Source: Oceanicoccus sagamiensis (GTDB lineage Bacteria; Pseudomonadota; Gammaproteobacteria; Pseudomonadales; Dasaniaceae). From it: a stretch of DNA of 64,000 nucleotides. The notes beneath the pieces were generated by a model. The model saw nothing but the letters and a program-made list of their open reading frames with translations. It searched no databases and was not told the DNA's origin. Positions 45,450 through 54,424 of this stretch are shown here, in pieces. The position numbers and the translations under genes were made by a program. The stretch's first letter is position 1, and every line of letters begins with the position of its first letter. The stretch spans positions 992,001 through 1,056,000 of the forward strand of contig NZ_CP019343.1 in the NCBI RefSeq assembly GCF_002117105.1. The letters run 5' to 3'.

Positions 45450-45646
45450 TCTATTCTGGAATTTAAAAACGGTTGTTTAGATGTATTAGGATTATACAAA
45501 AGCAGTTGCGATGACCCAATGACTGGGCCATCTAAATTTAACTGGCTTATCTCGAGAACAAACCTGCATGGGTTTCTCCAGATCGAGATAGCATGCCATC
45601 CAGGTTTCACCCCTTCTTAGGCCTCTATTTTAGAGGCCTTTTTTTT
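45450..45646 (+). ncRNA. Candidate structured small RNA with intrinsic terminator
   Basis: In the 304-bp gap between modF and the convergent M48 gene. TTTAGATG (45476-45483) pairs with CATCTAAA (45529-45536) around a small CCCA/TGGG hairpin; TATCTCGA (45548-45555) pairs perfectly with TCGAGATA (45583-45590) around an inner AAACC/GGTTT hairpin; then AGGCCTCTA/TAGAGGCCT (45619-45639) followed by T8 is a strong rightward terminator. TATATT at 45445-45450 could be the -10 box, without a clear -35. It could instead be a structured modF 3' end. No open frame fits. The 5' end is approximate. Confidence 0.5.
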
Positions 45647-45649
45647 GCC

Positions 45650-47089
45650 CTAAAAGCGACCCATTGCCACTTGGATTTGCTGCACCTGTTTTATCCGCTC
45701 TGAGATACGCGTATTGGTTAAGGGCGGGTTGCTATTAATCGCCAGGGCAAACTTCAGCTGTTGCAGCGCCTGCCCGGTTGCACCGTTCAGTACAAAGTAT
45801 TCGGCTCTGGCCTGATGGACCCGTAAAATATTGCCCGCCTTGCCCTGGCTTTCAGCTAACAAAAACCAGACATTAGGGTCTCTTGGGCGCTCGGTGGCAA
45901 GTACCTCTAATACCTCTGCCGCTTTAGGGTGCTCCCCCCATTCAATATAAGCGTCGGCCAGGGCCATGGAAATCGCATAATTACCGGGCACCAAAGCCAT
46001 GCCCCGGTTCAGTAATTCAAGAGCTTTATCGTGCTGGCCAGATGCCACCAATAACTCGGCCTCGGCTAAACCGTAGGTCATATTAGAAGGTGAGAACTCG
46101 CGCAAAGGCGCCAATAACTCTTTGGCCTCTTTGTATTGCCCACCACGAATAAGCGCCAATACCAAACCATACTGATGTGGCTCAGCATTGCGCCCGCCTT
46201 TAGCCAGCTTATCCCGAAACTGGGCAATCGCCTCTTCATCATCTTTGATATAACTAAGCGCCACTCGTGAGCGCATTAATTGATATTCAAGATTTTCCGG
46301 GTAAACCTGGCGGGGGTATTCACGTGAGCGGTTGCGCGCATCACTAATCCGGCGGTCTGTTAAGGGGTGAGTCAGTAAAAACTCCGGAGGACGCGCATAA
46401 CCTCTGGACTCAGCCTGCATAATTTTAAACATCTCTTCCGCACCTTGCGGGTTCATCTGGGCACGTACCATATTCTTCATGCCGATACGGTCAGCTTCTT
46501 GTTCATGCAAGCGGCTATAACGCAGCTTGCTTTGCATGCCCGCCGCTGAGCCCGCTGCCATCGCAGCCATCCCTTCAGCGCCCCCTTCGGTAACGGCCAA
46601 TAACACACCGGCTAATAAACCGGCCATCATGGCGGTTGAGGCTTTCTTTTGCGCTTCGATACCACGGGCAAAATGACGCTGGCTAACGTGGGCCAATTCG
46701 TGGGTCAGTACTGAGGCAAACTGTGCTTCCGATTCCGCTTTATCCATTAAACCGGTATTGACCCCGACCACACCACCGGGCACGGCAAAGGCATTGATAC
46801 TGCGCTGGTCGACTAAAATCAGCTCCAGCCGTCGGTCTTTCAGTTCACTGGTGGCTGCCAATCGATAGATCAGGTCTTCAACATAGGTTTGAATCAAAGG
46901 GTCTGCCATGGTGGGCGCCTGACGGCGAAATGACATTAGCCAGGCCCGGCCTAAAAAGTACTCCTGACCAATAGTAGTGGCATAGCTCTCGCCAAATTCC
47001 GGCAGTTCACTGCTCTGGGCCAAGGATGCCGATGAGGCAGACAGGCAGAAGAAGGCAAATAATAACGACCGGAGAAAATATTTAGTCAA
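45650..47089 (-). CDS. Periplasmic M48 metalloprotease with TPR repeats (BepA-like)
   Basis: About 479 residues. Signal peptide (FLRSLLFAFFCLSASSASLA), M48 zinc protease domain with HELAH at 130-134 and a downstream Glu in EQEADRIGMKNM, then C-terminal TPR-like helices (YGLVLALIRGGQYKEAKELL, LVASGQHDKALELLNRGM, ALADAYIEWGEHPKAAEVL). BepA/YfgC proteins maintain outer membrane proteins and LPS assembly. The start is the TTG at 47089, preceded by AAGGA at good spacing; an in-frame GTG at 47155 overlapping the mrcB stop would give an odd N-terminus. Transcribed with mrcB upstream. Confidence 0.9.
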   Translation of the reverse strand: MTKYFLRSLLFAFFCLSASSASLAQSSELPEFGESYATTIGQEYFLGRAWLMSFRRQAPTMADPLIQTYVEDLIYRLAATSELKDRRLELILVDQRSINAFAVPGGVVGVNTGLMDKAESEAQFASVLTHELAHVSQRHFARGIEAQKKASTAMMAGLLAGVLLAVTEGGAEGMAAMAAGSAAGMQSKLRYSRLHEQEADRIGMKNMVRAQMNPQGAEEMFKIMQAESRGYARPPEFLLTHPLTDRRISDARNRSREYPRQVYPENLEYQLMRSRVALSYIKDDEEAIAQFRDKLAKGGRNAEPHQYGLVLALIRGGQYKEAKELLAPLREFSPSNMTYGLAEAELLVASGQHDKALELLNRGMALVPGNYAISMALADAYIEWGEHPKAAEVLEVLATERPRDPNVWFLLAESQGKAGNILRVHQARAEYFVLNGATGQALQQLKFALAINSNPPLTNTRISERIKQVQQIQVAMGRF

Positions 47090-47154
47090 TGTGATGGTCC
47101 TTGATAAAGGGGCAAGCGAGAAAACTATTAGACCCCAACTGATAATAAAAAACA

Positions 47155-49410
47155 CTAAAATAAATTTTTAAACCACCTGATAACTCCGGGCAAACTGGCA
47201 TCACAGCTATCACGCTGAGTAGGCGCGGTACCCTGTAAAAAAGGCATATAGCGCGAGCCTTCACAGACCTCTCGGCTTAACAGCCCGGTCTCTTCGTTAA
47301 CCCAATGGTAGGCAATACCAGGAGGCACGGAAAAATCCAGCGGCCGATGGCTGGCTCTGGCAATAAACTCTCGCCATACCGTTAAGGCTCCAGCACTGCC
47401 GGTTAAGCCAGCACTTTTATTATCATCCCTGCCCATCCAAACCACCGCGAGATAATCTCCCGCAAAACCGGCAAACCAGGAATCACGCAGATCATTGGTG
47501 GTGCCGGTTTTACCGGCGACGCGGTAGGCGCGGGGCAAACTCTGGTAAACCAATTTACCGGTGCCCTCTTCAACAACCTCAACCATGGCGTAATGCAATA
47601 AATGCATCACCGGTTTTGCTATCACCTGCTGCTGCACAACGGGATAGCGCGCCACAGCCTTGCCGTTATTGTCAGCAATATCAACAATAGATCGCAGAGG
47701 ACTGTAGACCCCCGTAGAGGCAATAGTTTGATACATACTGGCAACTTCCAGCGGCGATAAAGCCACCGCCCCCAACAACATAGACGGTAGCGGCGCCACC
47801 GAACGCTTGACCCCAAGGTTTGCCACCACATCAATCACCTCGGCCAAACCAACGTCCATACCCAGACGAGCCGTAGCCTGATTATAAGATTTCGCCAAAG
47901 CGCGATGTAACAATACCTGGCCATGGCTTTTCCGATCAAAGTTGCGGGGCTGCCAAAGAGAACCGTCTCGCCCTTTAACCTCTACCGGGCCATCACTGAT
48001 CGAGGTAGCCAGGGTATAACGCTTGGGCTGCTGCAAGGCCGCCAGATAGACGGCCGGTTTTATCAGCGAGCCGATAGGCCGTACTGCATCCAGCGCGCGG
48101 TTAAAACCGGCATAACGCATTTGACGCCCACCGACCACAGCCACTACATCGCCATTATTCACATCGGTAACCACCATAGCCGCCTGCTGTTCAGCCGCTT
48201 TATCTTTCAGCATGGAGGCCAGGCTTAACTCCGCATGGCGCTGTACGATCGGGTCAAACGCGGTAAATATTTTCATTCCCTTAGTTTGCAGGCTTTGCTT
48301 GCTATAGTCCCTGCGCAGTTGCCGACGTACCAGATCCAGATAAGCGGGGTAAACATTAGCCAATGCGTTAGCCTTGGCCAGCCCCAAAGGCTGGCCGGCA
48401 AACTGCTGTTGCTGCTGCGGTGATATCAACTGATGTTTTGCCATCACCTGTAACACGGTATTGCGACGTTCTGTGGCCCGCTCGGGGTTGCGCCATGGGT
48501 CATAGTAGGAAGGGCCTTTCACCATACCGACCAGCAAGGCTATTTGACTGGCATCCAACTCGGCTAAAGGCCGATTAAAATAATGCCGACTGGCCAGAGC
48601 AAAGCCATGGATAGCACGGGGGCCTTCCTGGCCGAGATAGACTTCATTCAGGTAGGACTGCAATATCTCATCTTTACTAAAGTGCAGCTCGACTAACAGG
48701 GACATAATGGCTTCAACCCCTTTACGCCATAAACGCCGGTCGGAAGATAGAAACACATTTTTTACCAACTGCTGGGTGATGGTACTGCCACCCTGTAGCG
48801 TACGACCCGCCTTTATATTGGTCAGCATAGCCCGGGCAATGGCACGAGGTGATAAACCGAGATGCTGATAAAAGTCACGGTCCTCAATCAACAATAAAAT
48901 ATCTCGCAAGCTTTGCGGTACTTGCTCCAGTTTGACCAAGAGCCGGTCTTCACGGTGACTGGAGTAGATGCTGCCAATTTCCATGGGTTCCAACTGGACA
49001 CGACTTAATGCACTACCGCCAATACGCTCTAACTGGACCACGGTGTTATTGTTAAAGCGCACGGAGAAACGCAGCGGCTTAACAGTATAGTCCGGCGATT
49101 GAAAACCCCGGCTGTAAATCCAGAATTGATCACCTTCACGCCTAACACTGCCGGGCTGGCGGTCATCCCCTGCTTGATAGCCCAACTGTTTCAGCTCTCT
49201 ATGCAGGTCATCAGCTGCTAATAATTTTTGCGGATAGAGGGATAAGGCACGGGCATAGACTCTGGCCGGTAATTGCCACTGACGCTCATGGAGGCTATAA
49301 CGCACTTTGGCATCAAGGTAGATCAACGCCCCCATCAGCAATACTGCCAGGGCCAAACACATCTTCCACCAGGGGAAAGCAGGAGACGGCTTTTTCTTCT
49401 TTTTGGCCAA
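47155..49410 (-). CDS. mrcB: Penicillin-binding protein 1B
   Basis: 751 residues, bifunctional glycosyltransferase/transpeptidase that polymerises and cross-links peptidoglycan at the inner membrane. Order: basic cytoplasmic tail (AKKKKKPSP), membrane helix (MCLALAVLLMGALIYLDA), UB2H-like domain (about 55-150), glycosyltransferase (LLIEDRDFYQHLGLSPRAIA, GGSTITQQLVKN), transpeptidase with SLIK (RPIGSLIKP), SYN (AKSYNQAT) and KTG (AGKTGTTNDLRDSWFAG). UB2H and order make it PBP1B rather than PBP1A. It precedes the M48 gene in the same direction. Confidence 0.95.
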   Translation of the reverse strand: MAKKKKKPSPAFPWWKMCLALAVLLMGALIYLDAKVRYSLHERQWQLPARVYARALSLYPQKLLAADDLHRELKQLGYQAGDDRQPGSVRREGDQFWIYSRGFQSPDYTVKPLRFSVRFNNNTVVQLERIGGSALSRVQLEPMEIGSIYSSHREDRLLVKLEQVPQSLRDILLLIEDRDFYQHLGLSPRAIARAMLTNIKAGRTLQGGSTITQQLVKNVFLSSDRRLWRKGVEAIMSLLVELHFSKDEILQSYLNEVYLGQEGPRAIHGFALASRHYFNRPLAELDASQIALLVGMVKGPSYYDPWRNPERATERRNTVLQVMAKHQLISPQQQQQFAGQPLGLAKANALANVYPAYLDLVRRQLRRDYSKQSLQTKGMKIFTAFDPIVQRHAELSLASMLKDKAAEQQAAMVVTDVNNGDVVAVVGGRQMRYAGFNRALDAVRPIGSLIKPAVYLAALQQPKRYTLATSISDGPVEVKGRDGSLWQPRNFDRKSHGQVLLHRALAKSYNQATARLGMDVGLAEVIDVVANLGVKRSVAPLPSMLLGAVALSPLEVASMYQTIASTGVYSPLRSIVDIADNNGKAVARYPVVQQQVIAKPVMHLLHYAMVEVVEEGTGKLVYQSLPRAYRVAGKTGTTNDLRDSWFAGFAGDYLAVVWMGRDDNKSAGLTGSAGALTVWREFIARASHRPLDFSVPPGIAYHWVNEETGLLSREVCEGSRYMPFLQGTAPTQRDSCDASLPGVIRWFKNLF

Positions 49411-49594
49411 AATGGATTACTCGGATAAAGGGAGGCTAATAATATATCAAGCCAAGCTACCCTGTGTGAACCAATCTGCGAAATAGAACATTGCATTCGC
49501 ATGAGCAAAGCGGATAATAGGCGACCAAAATTTAGCCTATATCATCAGGCTTTAGCCAGCGCTATCAGCGCGGCCCAGTTGGGGAAGTATAATA

Positions 49595-50074
49595 ATGACA
49601 GCAGAAGAGCGCATTCACCTCTTACAATCCATGCCTTTTTTTGGCGCGATTAATGATGCCAGCGTAGCATTGATTCTGGGCCAATCCAAAACCCTGAAAG
49701 TAAAGGCGGGGGATTATTTCTTTCATCAGGGCGAGAAAGGCGACTCACTGTTTTTGATCGAACAGGGTAGCACGGTTATTTTTAAACAGTATGATGATAA
49801 GGAATATATTCTGCGCTATGCCAACGATGGCGACTGCTTTGGTGAACTGGCACTGATTGATTTTACGCCCCGCAGCGCCTCGGTTAGAGCAGAGACCGAT
49901 TGCACTGCAATAAAGATACCCTCTTCCGCTCTGCTCAGTCTATTTCAGCAAGACAGCGAACAGTTTTTAATTATTCAAATGAATATTGGCCGGGAAGTCA
50001 GCCGTCGCCTGCGCGCCGCTGATGACCGCTGGTTTCAACTACAAATTGCCAGTAGCGATACGCTGTCTTCTTAA
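49595..50074 (+). CDS. Cyclic nucleotide-binding domain protein
   Basis: 159 residues consisting of one cNMP-binding domain: DYFFHQGEKGDSLFLIEQG, then the phosphate-binding cassette FGELALIDFTPRSASVRAET with the Glu and Arg positions of cAMP binders. A C-terminal helix (VSRRLRAADDRWFQL) follows but no HTH, so it is not a CRP-type transcription factor by itself. It could be a regulatory subunit or sensor for an unknown partner. Convergent with a small gene whose stop is 7 bp away. Confidence 0.87.
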   Translation: MTAEERIHLLQSMPFFGAINDASVALILGQSKTLKVKAGDYFFHQGEKGDSLFLIEQGSTVIFKQYDDKEYILRYANDGDCFGELALIDFTPRSASVRAETDCTAIKIPSSALLSLFQQDSEQFLIIQMNIGREVSRRLRAADDRWFQLQIASSDTLSS

Positions 50075-50080
50075 ACCCTG

Positions 50081-50332
50081 CTACTCCGCACTGGATAAGA
50101 CGACAGTCACCAATTTGGCTTCATTGTCGGTGCCGGTTTTCACCAGCAAATTATGGAATTGATCTCGAAGAATTTCACGAGGCTGGCTATTTTCATCAGC
50201 CACGTCGTCAATAGACTTTCCCTGCACCAAACCCAGACAAAGCACGGACTCGGCTTCGGTAAACTGGAATTGCTGTATCACTGCTGCTGGCAAGACTTTC
50301 AATCCTGCACTGGCTTCATAAATCGAAGTCAC
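50081..50332 (-). CDS. Small orphan LuxR-type HTH protein
   Basis: 83 residues. Residues about 24-80 align with the LuxR C-terminal HTH: FTEAESVLCLGLVQGKSI (LTxaExxVxxLxxxGxSx), DDVADENSQPREILRDQF in the recognition-helix region, and LLVKTGTDNEAKLVTVVLS (IxxKTGxxxxaELVxxL), which is very characteristic. The recognition-helix residues are unlike the consensus (SQPREILRDQ rather than SxxTVRxHL), so DNA binding may be altered. No sensory domain precedes it. It could be a stand-alone regulator, a partner that inhibits others, or a remnant. Confidence 0.7.
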   Translation of the reverse strand: MTSIYEASAGLKVLPAAVIQQFQFTEAESVLCLGLVQGKSIDDVADENSQPREILRDQFHNLLVKTGTDNEAKLVTVVLSSAE

Positions 50333-50516
50333 TTTACCGCTCCTTGGCCAATCGCTAGAAGGCCCACCTATTGATCTTAAAACTTTTATTCAGTTGTATT
50401 GGTTTGTTAACCGTAATTCTAGCGGCAAGACTTAGAATTACATCATGGTTTTCATGGTAATAGTTGTCAAAATACCCACAAAAGTTGGCATCCATAAAAA
50501 AACGCCATAACAAGAT

Positions 50517-50530
50517 GTCATTTAAATGAC
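50517..50530. promoter_or_regulatory. Perfect 14-bp palindrome
   Basis: GTCATTTAAATGAC in the gap between two leftward genes, about 185 bp before the small LuxR-type gene. A dyad of this kind is a possible operator, perhaps for that protein. It lies just after the upstream gene's stop. Confidence 0.35.
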
Positions 50531-50558
50531 TAAAAGAAAGGTAAGTATTATAAGTAAG

Positions 50559-51428
50559 CTATTGAGCGGCCTTATTTTCCTGCAATTCCTCGGACCACTG
50601 GAAAATATTTAGCTCAATAAAAATAAAGGCCACCAGCCATAAAAAGGCATCCCAGAAATCCAGAAAGTCACCATCAAAGCCCCAGTAAACGGCCGCAGCA
50701 AATAAGATTGAATAGAGCACAACCTTGAGCCACTTGCTTAGCGTTCTGACCATCCCTTGCAGCCCGCCCTTTAATTGCAGCAATACATCGATCTCTAACA
50801 CAATAACCACTAACACCCAGGCCGAGGCATTTATCACATCAGCCCAGGCCAGGCGCTGTGCATTTTCCATGGGACCCTGTGTACTAATTAAATCGAGCGT
50901 GTTGACCCGAAATAATTCCTGACCATTAAGCAGCACACAGCTGGCAGCATCAATATCCAGGTAATCATCCAATGAGACGATATAGGCAAAACCACTATTG
51001 ACCAGGCTGCAGGCATCGGCCACCTGATAAGGGGAGATATTTAACATCAGCAGCAGCTTTACAACATAGCCGTACAAAGCATAAAGAATCAACAGATAGC
51101 ATAAAGACCGAATGCCATGCAGAGACCACTTTACCCAGCCGCGAATCTTTTCATCATCGAGAACAAAGGTTTCCAACTCAAATAAAAGCAGCAATAAAAC
51201 CCAGGCCGAGGTATCAACCGTGGCGGAAAAAGCTTCTACCAATTCGCCAAAAGAAACACCGTCTTTAAAGGTATGTGCGCTGGCCAGATAATCTTCCTGA
51301 AAGAACAGTACAATATTATAACTAAGCAATAGATAAACGGTGTACTTAAAAAACTGAAACAGCAGAAAACCGCCGGAGTGTCCCGATGAAGGGGGCAAAG
51401 ACTCTGCACTGCTTGAACTACTGGTCAT
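50559..51428 (-). CDS. Polytopic membrane protein with internal repeats, unknown function
   Basis: 289 residues with about six membrane helices. I do not recognise the family. Three helices share a pattern: AWVLLLLLFELETF, AWVLVVIVLEIDVL and AFLWLVAFIFIELNIF, each with an acidic residue near the same place in the membrane, so the protein looks like repeats of a two-helix unit. CSLVNSGFAYIVSLDDYLDIDAASC in a loop could be disulfide bonded. Buried acidic residues suggest ion coupling or subunit contacts; that is inference. Single gene, 28 bp after the aminotransferase stop region on the same strand. Confidence 0.7.
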   Translation of the reverse strand: MTSSSSSAESLPPSSGHSGGFLLFQFFKYTVYLLLSYNIVLFFQEDYLASAHTFKDGVSFGELVEAFSATVDTSAWVLLLLLFELETFVLDDEKIRGWVKWSLHGIRSLCYLLILYALYGYVVKLLLMLNISPYQVADACSLVNSGFAYIVSLDDYLDIDAASCVLLNGQELFRVNTLDLISTQGPMENAQRLAWADVINASAWVLVVIVLEIDVLLQLKGGLQGMVRTLSKWLKVVLYSILFAAAVYWGFDGDFLDFWDAFLWLVAFIFIELNIFQWSEELQENKAAQ

Positions 51429-51455
51429 CGAAACGCACTCCGGCTTTATTTTTTA

Positions 51456-52844
51456 TTAGTCTTCAAAGTTGATACCGGGAATCGCAGCCGCGGTTTCATC
51501 CAGGCTCTTTAATGCCTTTTCAATAAGCTCATCAATTTGCTCTTTTGTAATAATCAATGGTGGCGAAATAATCATCGTATCACCTACCGCGCGCATAACC
51601 AGCCCATTGCGAATACAAGCGTCACGGCAGACGCCACCTACGGTTCCTTCTTTCGGGAAAAATTCGCGTTTGTCTTTGTCTTTAACAATCTCAATAGCGC
51701 CGACTAAACCAACACCTCTGGCCTCACCAACCAGCGGGTGATTTTCCAATTCACGCCAACGCTTTTGCAAATAGGGTCCGGTATCTTTTTCTACCGTCTC
51801 AATAATATGTTCATCACGCAGTATCTGCAGATTTTTTAGCGCAACCGCAGCGGCTGCCGGATGGCCGGAATAGGTATAACCGTGGGCAAACTCACCGCAC
51901 TTATCGGTGAGTACATCGGCTACACGGTCGCTAACCATCACCCCGCCGATGGGTAAATACCCGGAGGACAAACCTTTTGCAATTGGCATAAAGTCAGGCT
52001 TGATACCAAAGTAATCAGAACCGAACCATTTACCGGTACGGCCAAAACCACAAATCACTTCGTCGGCAATTAATAAGATGCCGTACTTATCACAGATACG
52101 GCCAATTTCCGGCCAGTAAGAATCGGGAGGAATAATAACACCGCCAGCACCTTGTAAAGGCTCGGCAATAAACGCGCCGATGCGGTCCAGCCCCATATCG
52201 AGGATGGTGGCCTCTAATTGCTGCGCGACGTTTAAACCAAACTCTTCCGGGTCTTGATCGCCGCCTTCAGCATACCAATAGGGCTGGTCAATATGCACAA
52301 TACCAGGAATGGGTAAGCCGCCCTGCTCATGCATAAACTTCATACCGCCCAAGCTGGCACCGGCCATGGTGGAACCATGATAGGCATTTTTACGGCTGAT
52401 AATCACAGACTTTTGTGGCTCACCTAATAAATCCCAGTAACGACGAACCATTCTTATCACGGTGTCGTTACTCTCCGAACCGGAGCCAGTGAAAAATACC
52501 CGGTTGATATGGTCTGGGGCCAGCTCAGCCAAAATCTCAGCCAGGCCGATAGCTGGTGGCGTCGTACATTGGAAAAAACTATTGTAATAAGGCAGCTCTA
52601 ACATTTGTTCATAGGCAACTTCTGCCAATTCTTTGCGGCCATAGCCAACATTGACACACCATAGACCCGCCATACCGTCGAGTAGCTTATTGCCTTCCGA
52701 ATCCCAAATATAAACACCGTCAGCACGAGTAATAACGCGAGTACCCTGCTCATTCAACTCCTTGCTGTCGGTAAACGGGTGCAAGTGGTGTTTACGGTCG
52801 ATGGCTTGTAGTTCGCTTGTATCCAGATTGTGTGGTTTATTCAT
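51456..52844 (-). CDS. Class III aminotransferase, putrescine/polyamine:pyruvate type
   Basis: 462 residues, PLP enzyme. Segments: FFTGSGSESNDTVIRMVRRYW, AYHGSTMAGASLGG, LLIADEVICGFGRTGKWFGS with the PLP-contact Asp, and PIAKGLSSGYLPIGGVMVS with the PLP Lys. The sequence resembles SpuC-type putrescine- or other omega-amino acid:pyruvate aminotransferases. It is encoded 19 bp downstream of a gamma-glutamylpolyamine synthetase-like gene, and both lie next to an XRE-cupin regulator, which supports a polyamine-degradation role. The exact amine is not certain. Confidence 0.9.
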   Translation of the reverse strand: MNKPHNLDTSELQAIDRKHHLHPFTDSKELNEQGTRVITRADGVYIWDSEGNKLLDGMAGLWCVNVGYGRKELAEVAYEQMLELPYYNSFFQCTTPPAIGLAEILAELAPDHINRVFFTGSGSESNDTVIRMVRRYWDLLGEPQKSVIISRKNAYHGSTMAGASLGGMKFMHEQGGLPIPGIVHIDQPYWYAEGGDQDPEEFGLNVAQQLEATILDMGLDRIGAFIAEPLQGAGGVIIPPDSYWPEIGRICDKYGILLIADEVICGFGRTGKWFGSDYFGIKPDFMPIAKGLSSGYLPIGGVMVSDRVADVLTDKCGEFAHGYTYSGHPAAAAVALKNLQILRDEHIIETVEKDTGPYLQKRWRELENHPLVGEARGVGLVGAIEIVKDKDKREFFPKEGTVGGVCRDACIRNGLVMRAVGDTMIISPPLIITKEQIDELIEKALKSLDETAAAIPGINFED

Positions 52845-52863
52845 AATCTTAACTCTTTATTAC

Positions 52864-54207
52864 TTAAACATTTAACAGTAAAAACTCTCGTTCCCATGAA
52901 CTAATAACACGGAAAAATGTTTCATACTCTTTGGTTTTTACTGAGCTATACGCCTGAACAAAACGATGCCCCAAAATATCTTTGAGCGGCTCGCATTCAT
53001 TCAGTTTGATTAAAGCCTGTTCCAGGCTGCGGGGTAATTCAAAAGGCAGATCATAAGCGCTGCCTTCAAGCATCTCTGTTGGCTTAAGTTTTTCCTTCAT
53101 ACCCAGATAACCACACGCCAAAGACAAAGCAATGGCCAAATAAGGGTTGGAATCTGCGCCCGCAAAACGATTTTCAATACGGGTAGCGGCGGCAGTGGAA
53201 TGGGGTACACGTAAACCTACCGTGCGATTATCCATTCCCCATTGCACATTAATGGGGGCCGATTCATCGCGCATAATACGGCGATAGGAATTAACGTTAG
53301 GGGCAAAAAATACCATCGAGGCGGGTACATATTTTTGCAGGCCTGCTATATAGCTCATAAAGGCATCGGTATGGCTACCGTCATCCTGACTAAAAATATT
53401 TTTACCACTGGCCTGATCAATTAAGCTCTGGTGAATATGCATAGAACTGCCGGGCTCACCATCCATAGGCTTGGCCATAAAGGTGACATAGACATCATGG
53501 CGCGCCGCCACTTCGCGCATGGTGCGTTTATATAAAAACACCTGATCCGCCAGGCTGAGTGGGTCGCCGTGTAAGAAATTAACTTCCATCTGCGCAGCAC
53601 CGGACTCATGGATCAAGGTATCCACATCCAAGCCCATGGCGTCACAGTAGTCATACATATCTTCAAATAGTGGATCGAATTCATTAACGGCATCGATACT
53701 ATAAGACTGTCTGGCGGTTTCCGGGCGGCCTGAGCGGCCGACTGGCGGCTCCAGGGGGAAATCCGGATTGGTATTTTTCTTCACCAGAAAAAATTCGACT
53801 TCGGGCGCCACCACAGGCTGTAAGCCCTCGTCCTCATACAGCTTGATAACCCGCTTTAGAATATTGCGCGGCGATAGTTCATGGGCTTTACCATTGGGTT
53901 CAAAGCAGTCGTGGATAATTTGTGCAGTGGGGTCTTTTACCCAGGGCACCATGCGCGCCGCCGATAAATCTGGCGATGCCACCATATCCCTGTCAGCCTC
54001 ATGAACCACATCATCCATATCATCAGGCCACTCTCCGGTGACGGTTTGCAGAAAAATCGTTTCGGGCAGGCGCATGCCGCCCTCATCAATAAACTTATCC
54101 GCAGGAATAATTTTGCCCCGGGCATTGCCGGTCATATCCGGTACCAGACACTCGACTTCGGTGATTTTGCGTTCGTTTAACCAGTTTTTAAGATCGCCGT
54201 TTTCCAC
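52864..54207 (-). CDS. Glutamine synthetase-family gamma-glutamylpolyamine synthetase
   Basis: About 447 residues. GS fold: N-terminal beta domain (EVECLVPDMTGNARGKIIPADKF) and catalytic domain with EFFLVKK (metal-binding Glu), QMEVNF, GSSMHIHQSL (His) and MRDESAPINVQWGMDNRTVGLRVP. It resembles PuuA/SpuI, which couples glutamate to putrescine using ATP, rather than GlnA. The start is placed at GTG 54207 (VENGDLKNWLNERK) because AAAGGAA lies at ideal spacing; a longer frame to 54327 adds a leader unlike the family. First gene of a two-gene polyamine unit. Confidence 0.9.
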   Translation of the reverse strand: MENGDLKNWLNERKITEVECLVPDMTGNARGKIIPADKFIDEGGMRLPETIFLQTVTGEWPDDMDDVVHEADRDMVASPDLSAARMVPWVKDPTAQIIHDCFEPNGKAHELSPRNILKRVIKLYEDEGLQPVVAPEVEFFLVKKNTNPDFPLEPPVGRSGRPETARQSYSIDAVNEFDPLFEDMYDYCDAMGLDVDTLIHESGAAQMEVNFLHGDPLSLADQVFLYKRTMREVAARHDVYVTFMAKPMDGEPGSSMHIHQSLIDQASGKNIFSQDDGSHTDAFMSYIAGLQKYVPASMVFFAPNVNSYRRIMRDESAPINVQWGMDNRTVGLRVPHSTAAATRIENRFAGADSNPYLAIALSLACGYLGMKEKLKPTEMLEGSAYDLPFELPRSLEQALIKLNECEPLKDILGHRFVQAYSSVKTKEYETFFRVISSWEREFLLLNV

Positions 54208-54308
54208 GAATATTTCCTTTGTTAGCTTTATATTGCTGAGGTGTTTGTTCAGGGTAAATTTCAGCATAGCCCCTAATTCAGGACCCAGCGCTGTAACGTT
54301 ACTATTGA

Positions 54309-54326
54309 TGTTGAATATTTTCAACA
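54309..54326. promoter_or_regulatory. Candidate operator of the polyamine genes
   Basis: TGTTGAATATTTTCAACA: TGTTGAA and TTCAACA are perfect inverted copies around TATT, about 100 bp before the synthetase start and right after the regulator gene. A related but weaker copy, TGTTGAAATTAATTGACA, lies at 55016-55033 before the regulator itself, as expected for autoregulation. Binding by the adjacent XRE-cupin protein is inference. Confidence 0.6.
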
Positions 54327-54424
54327 AAAGCGTTGATTATAAGCAGCCAAACGTGCCATGTTGTTGCCTGAGCTGCCATCCAGAGCAAGCAAAAAATCTA
54401 TAAACCATTGATATTATTGAAAAA

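Noticed and set aside
45450-45646. Riboswitch
   Set aside because: There is no gene downstream on the same strand; the terminator faces a convergent gene.
54208-54327. Longer start for the polyamine synthetase
   Set aside because: It would run through the palindromic operator; the GTG at 54207 has a good ribosome site.
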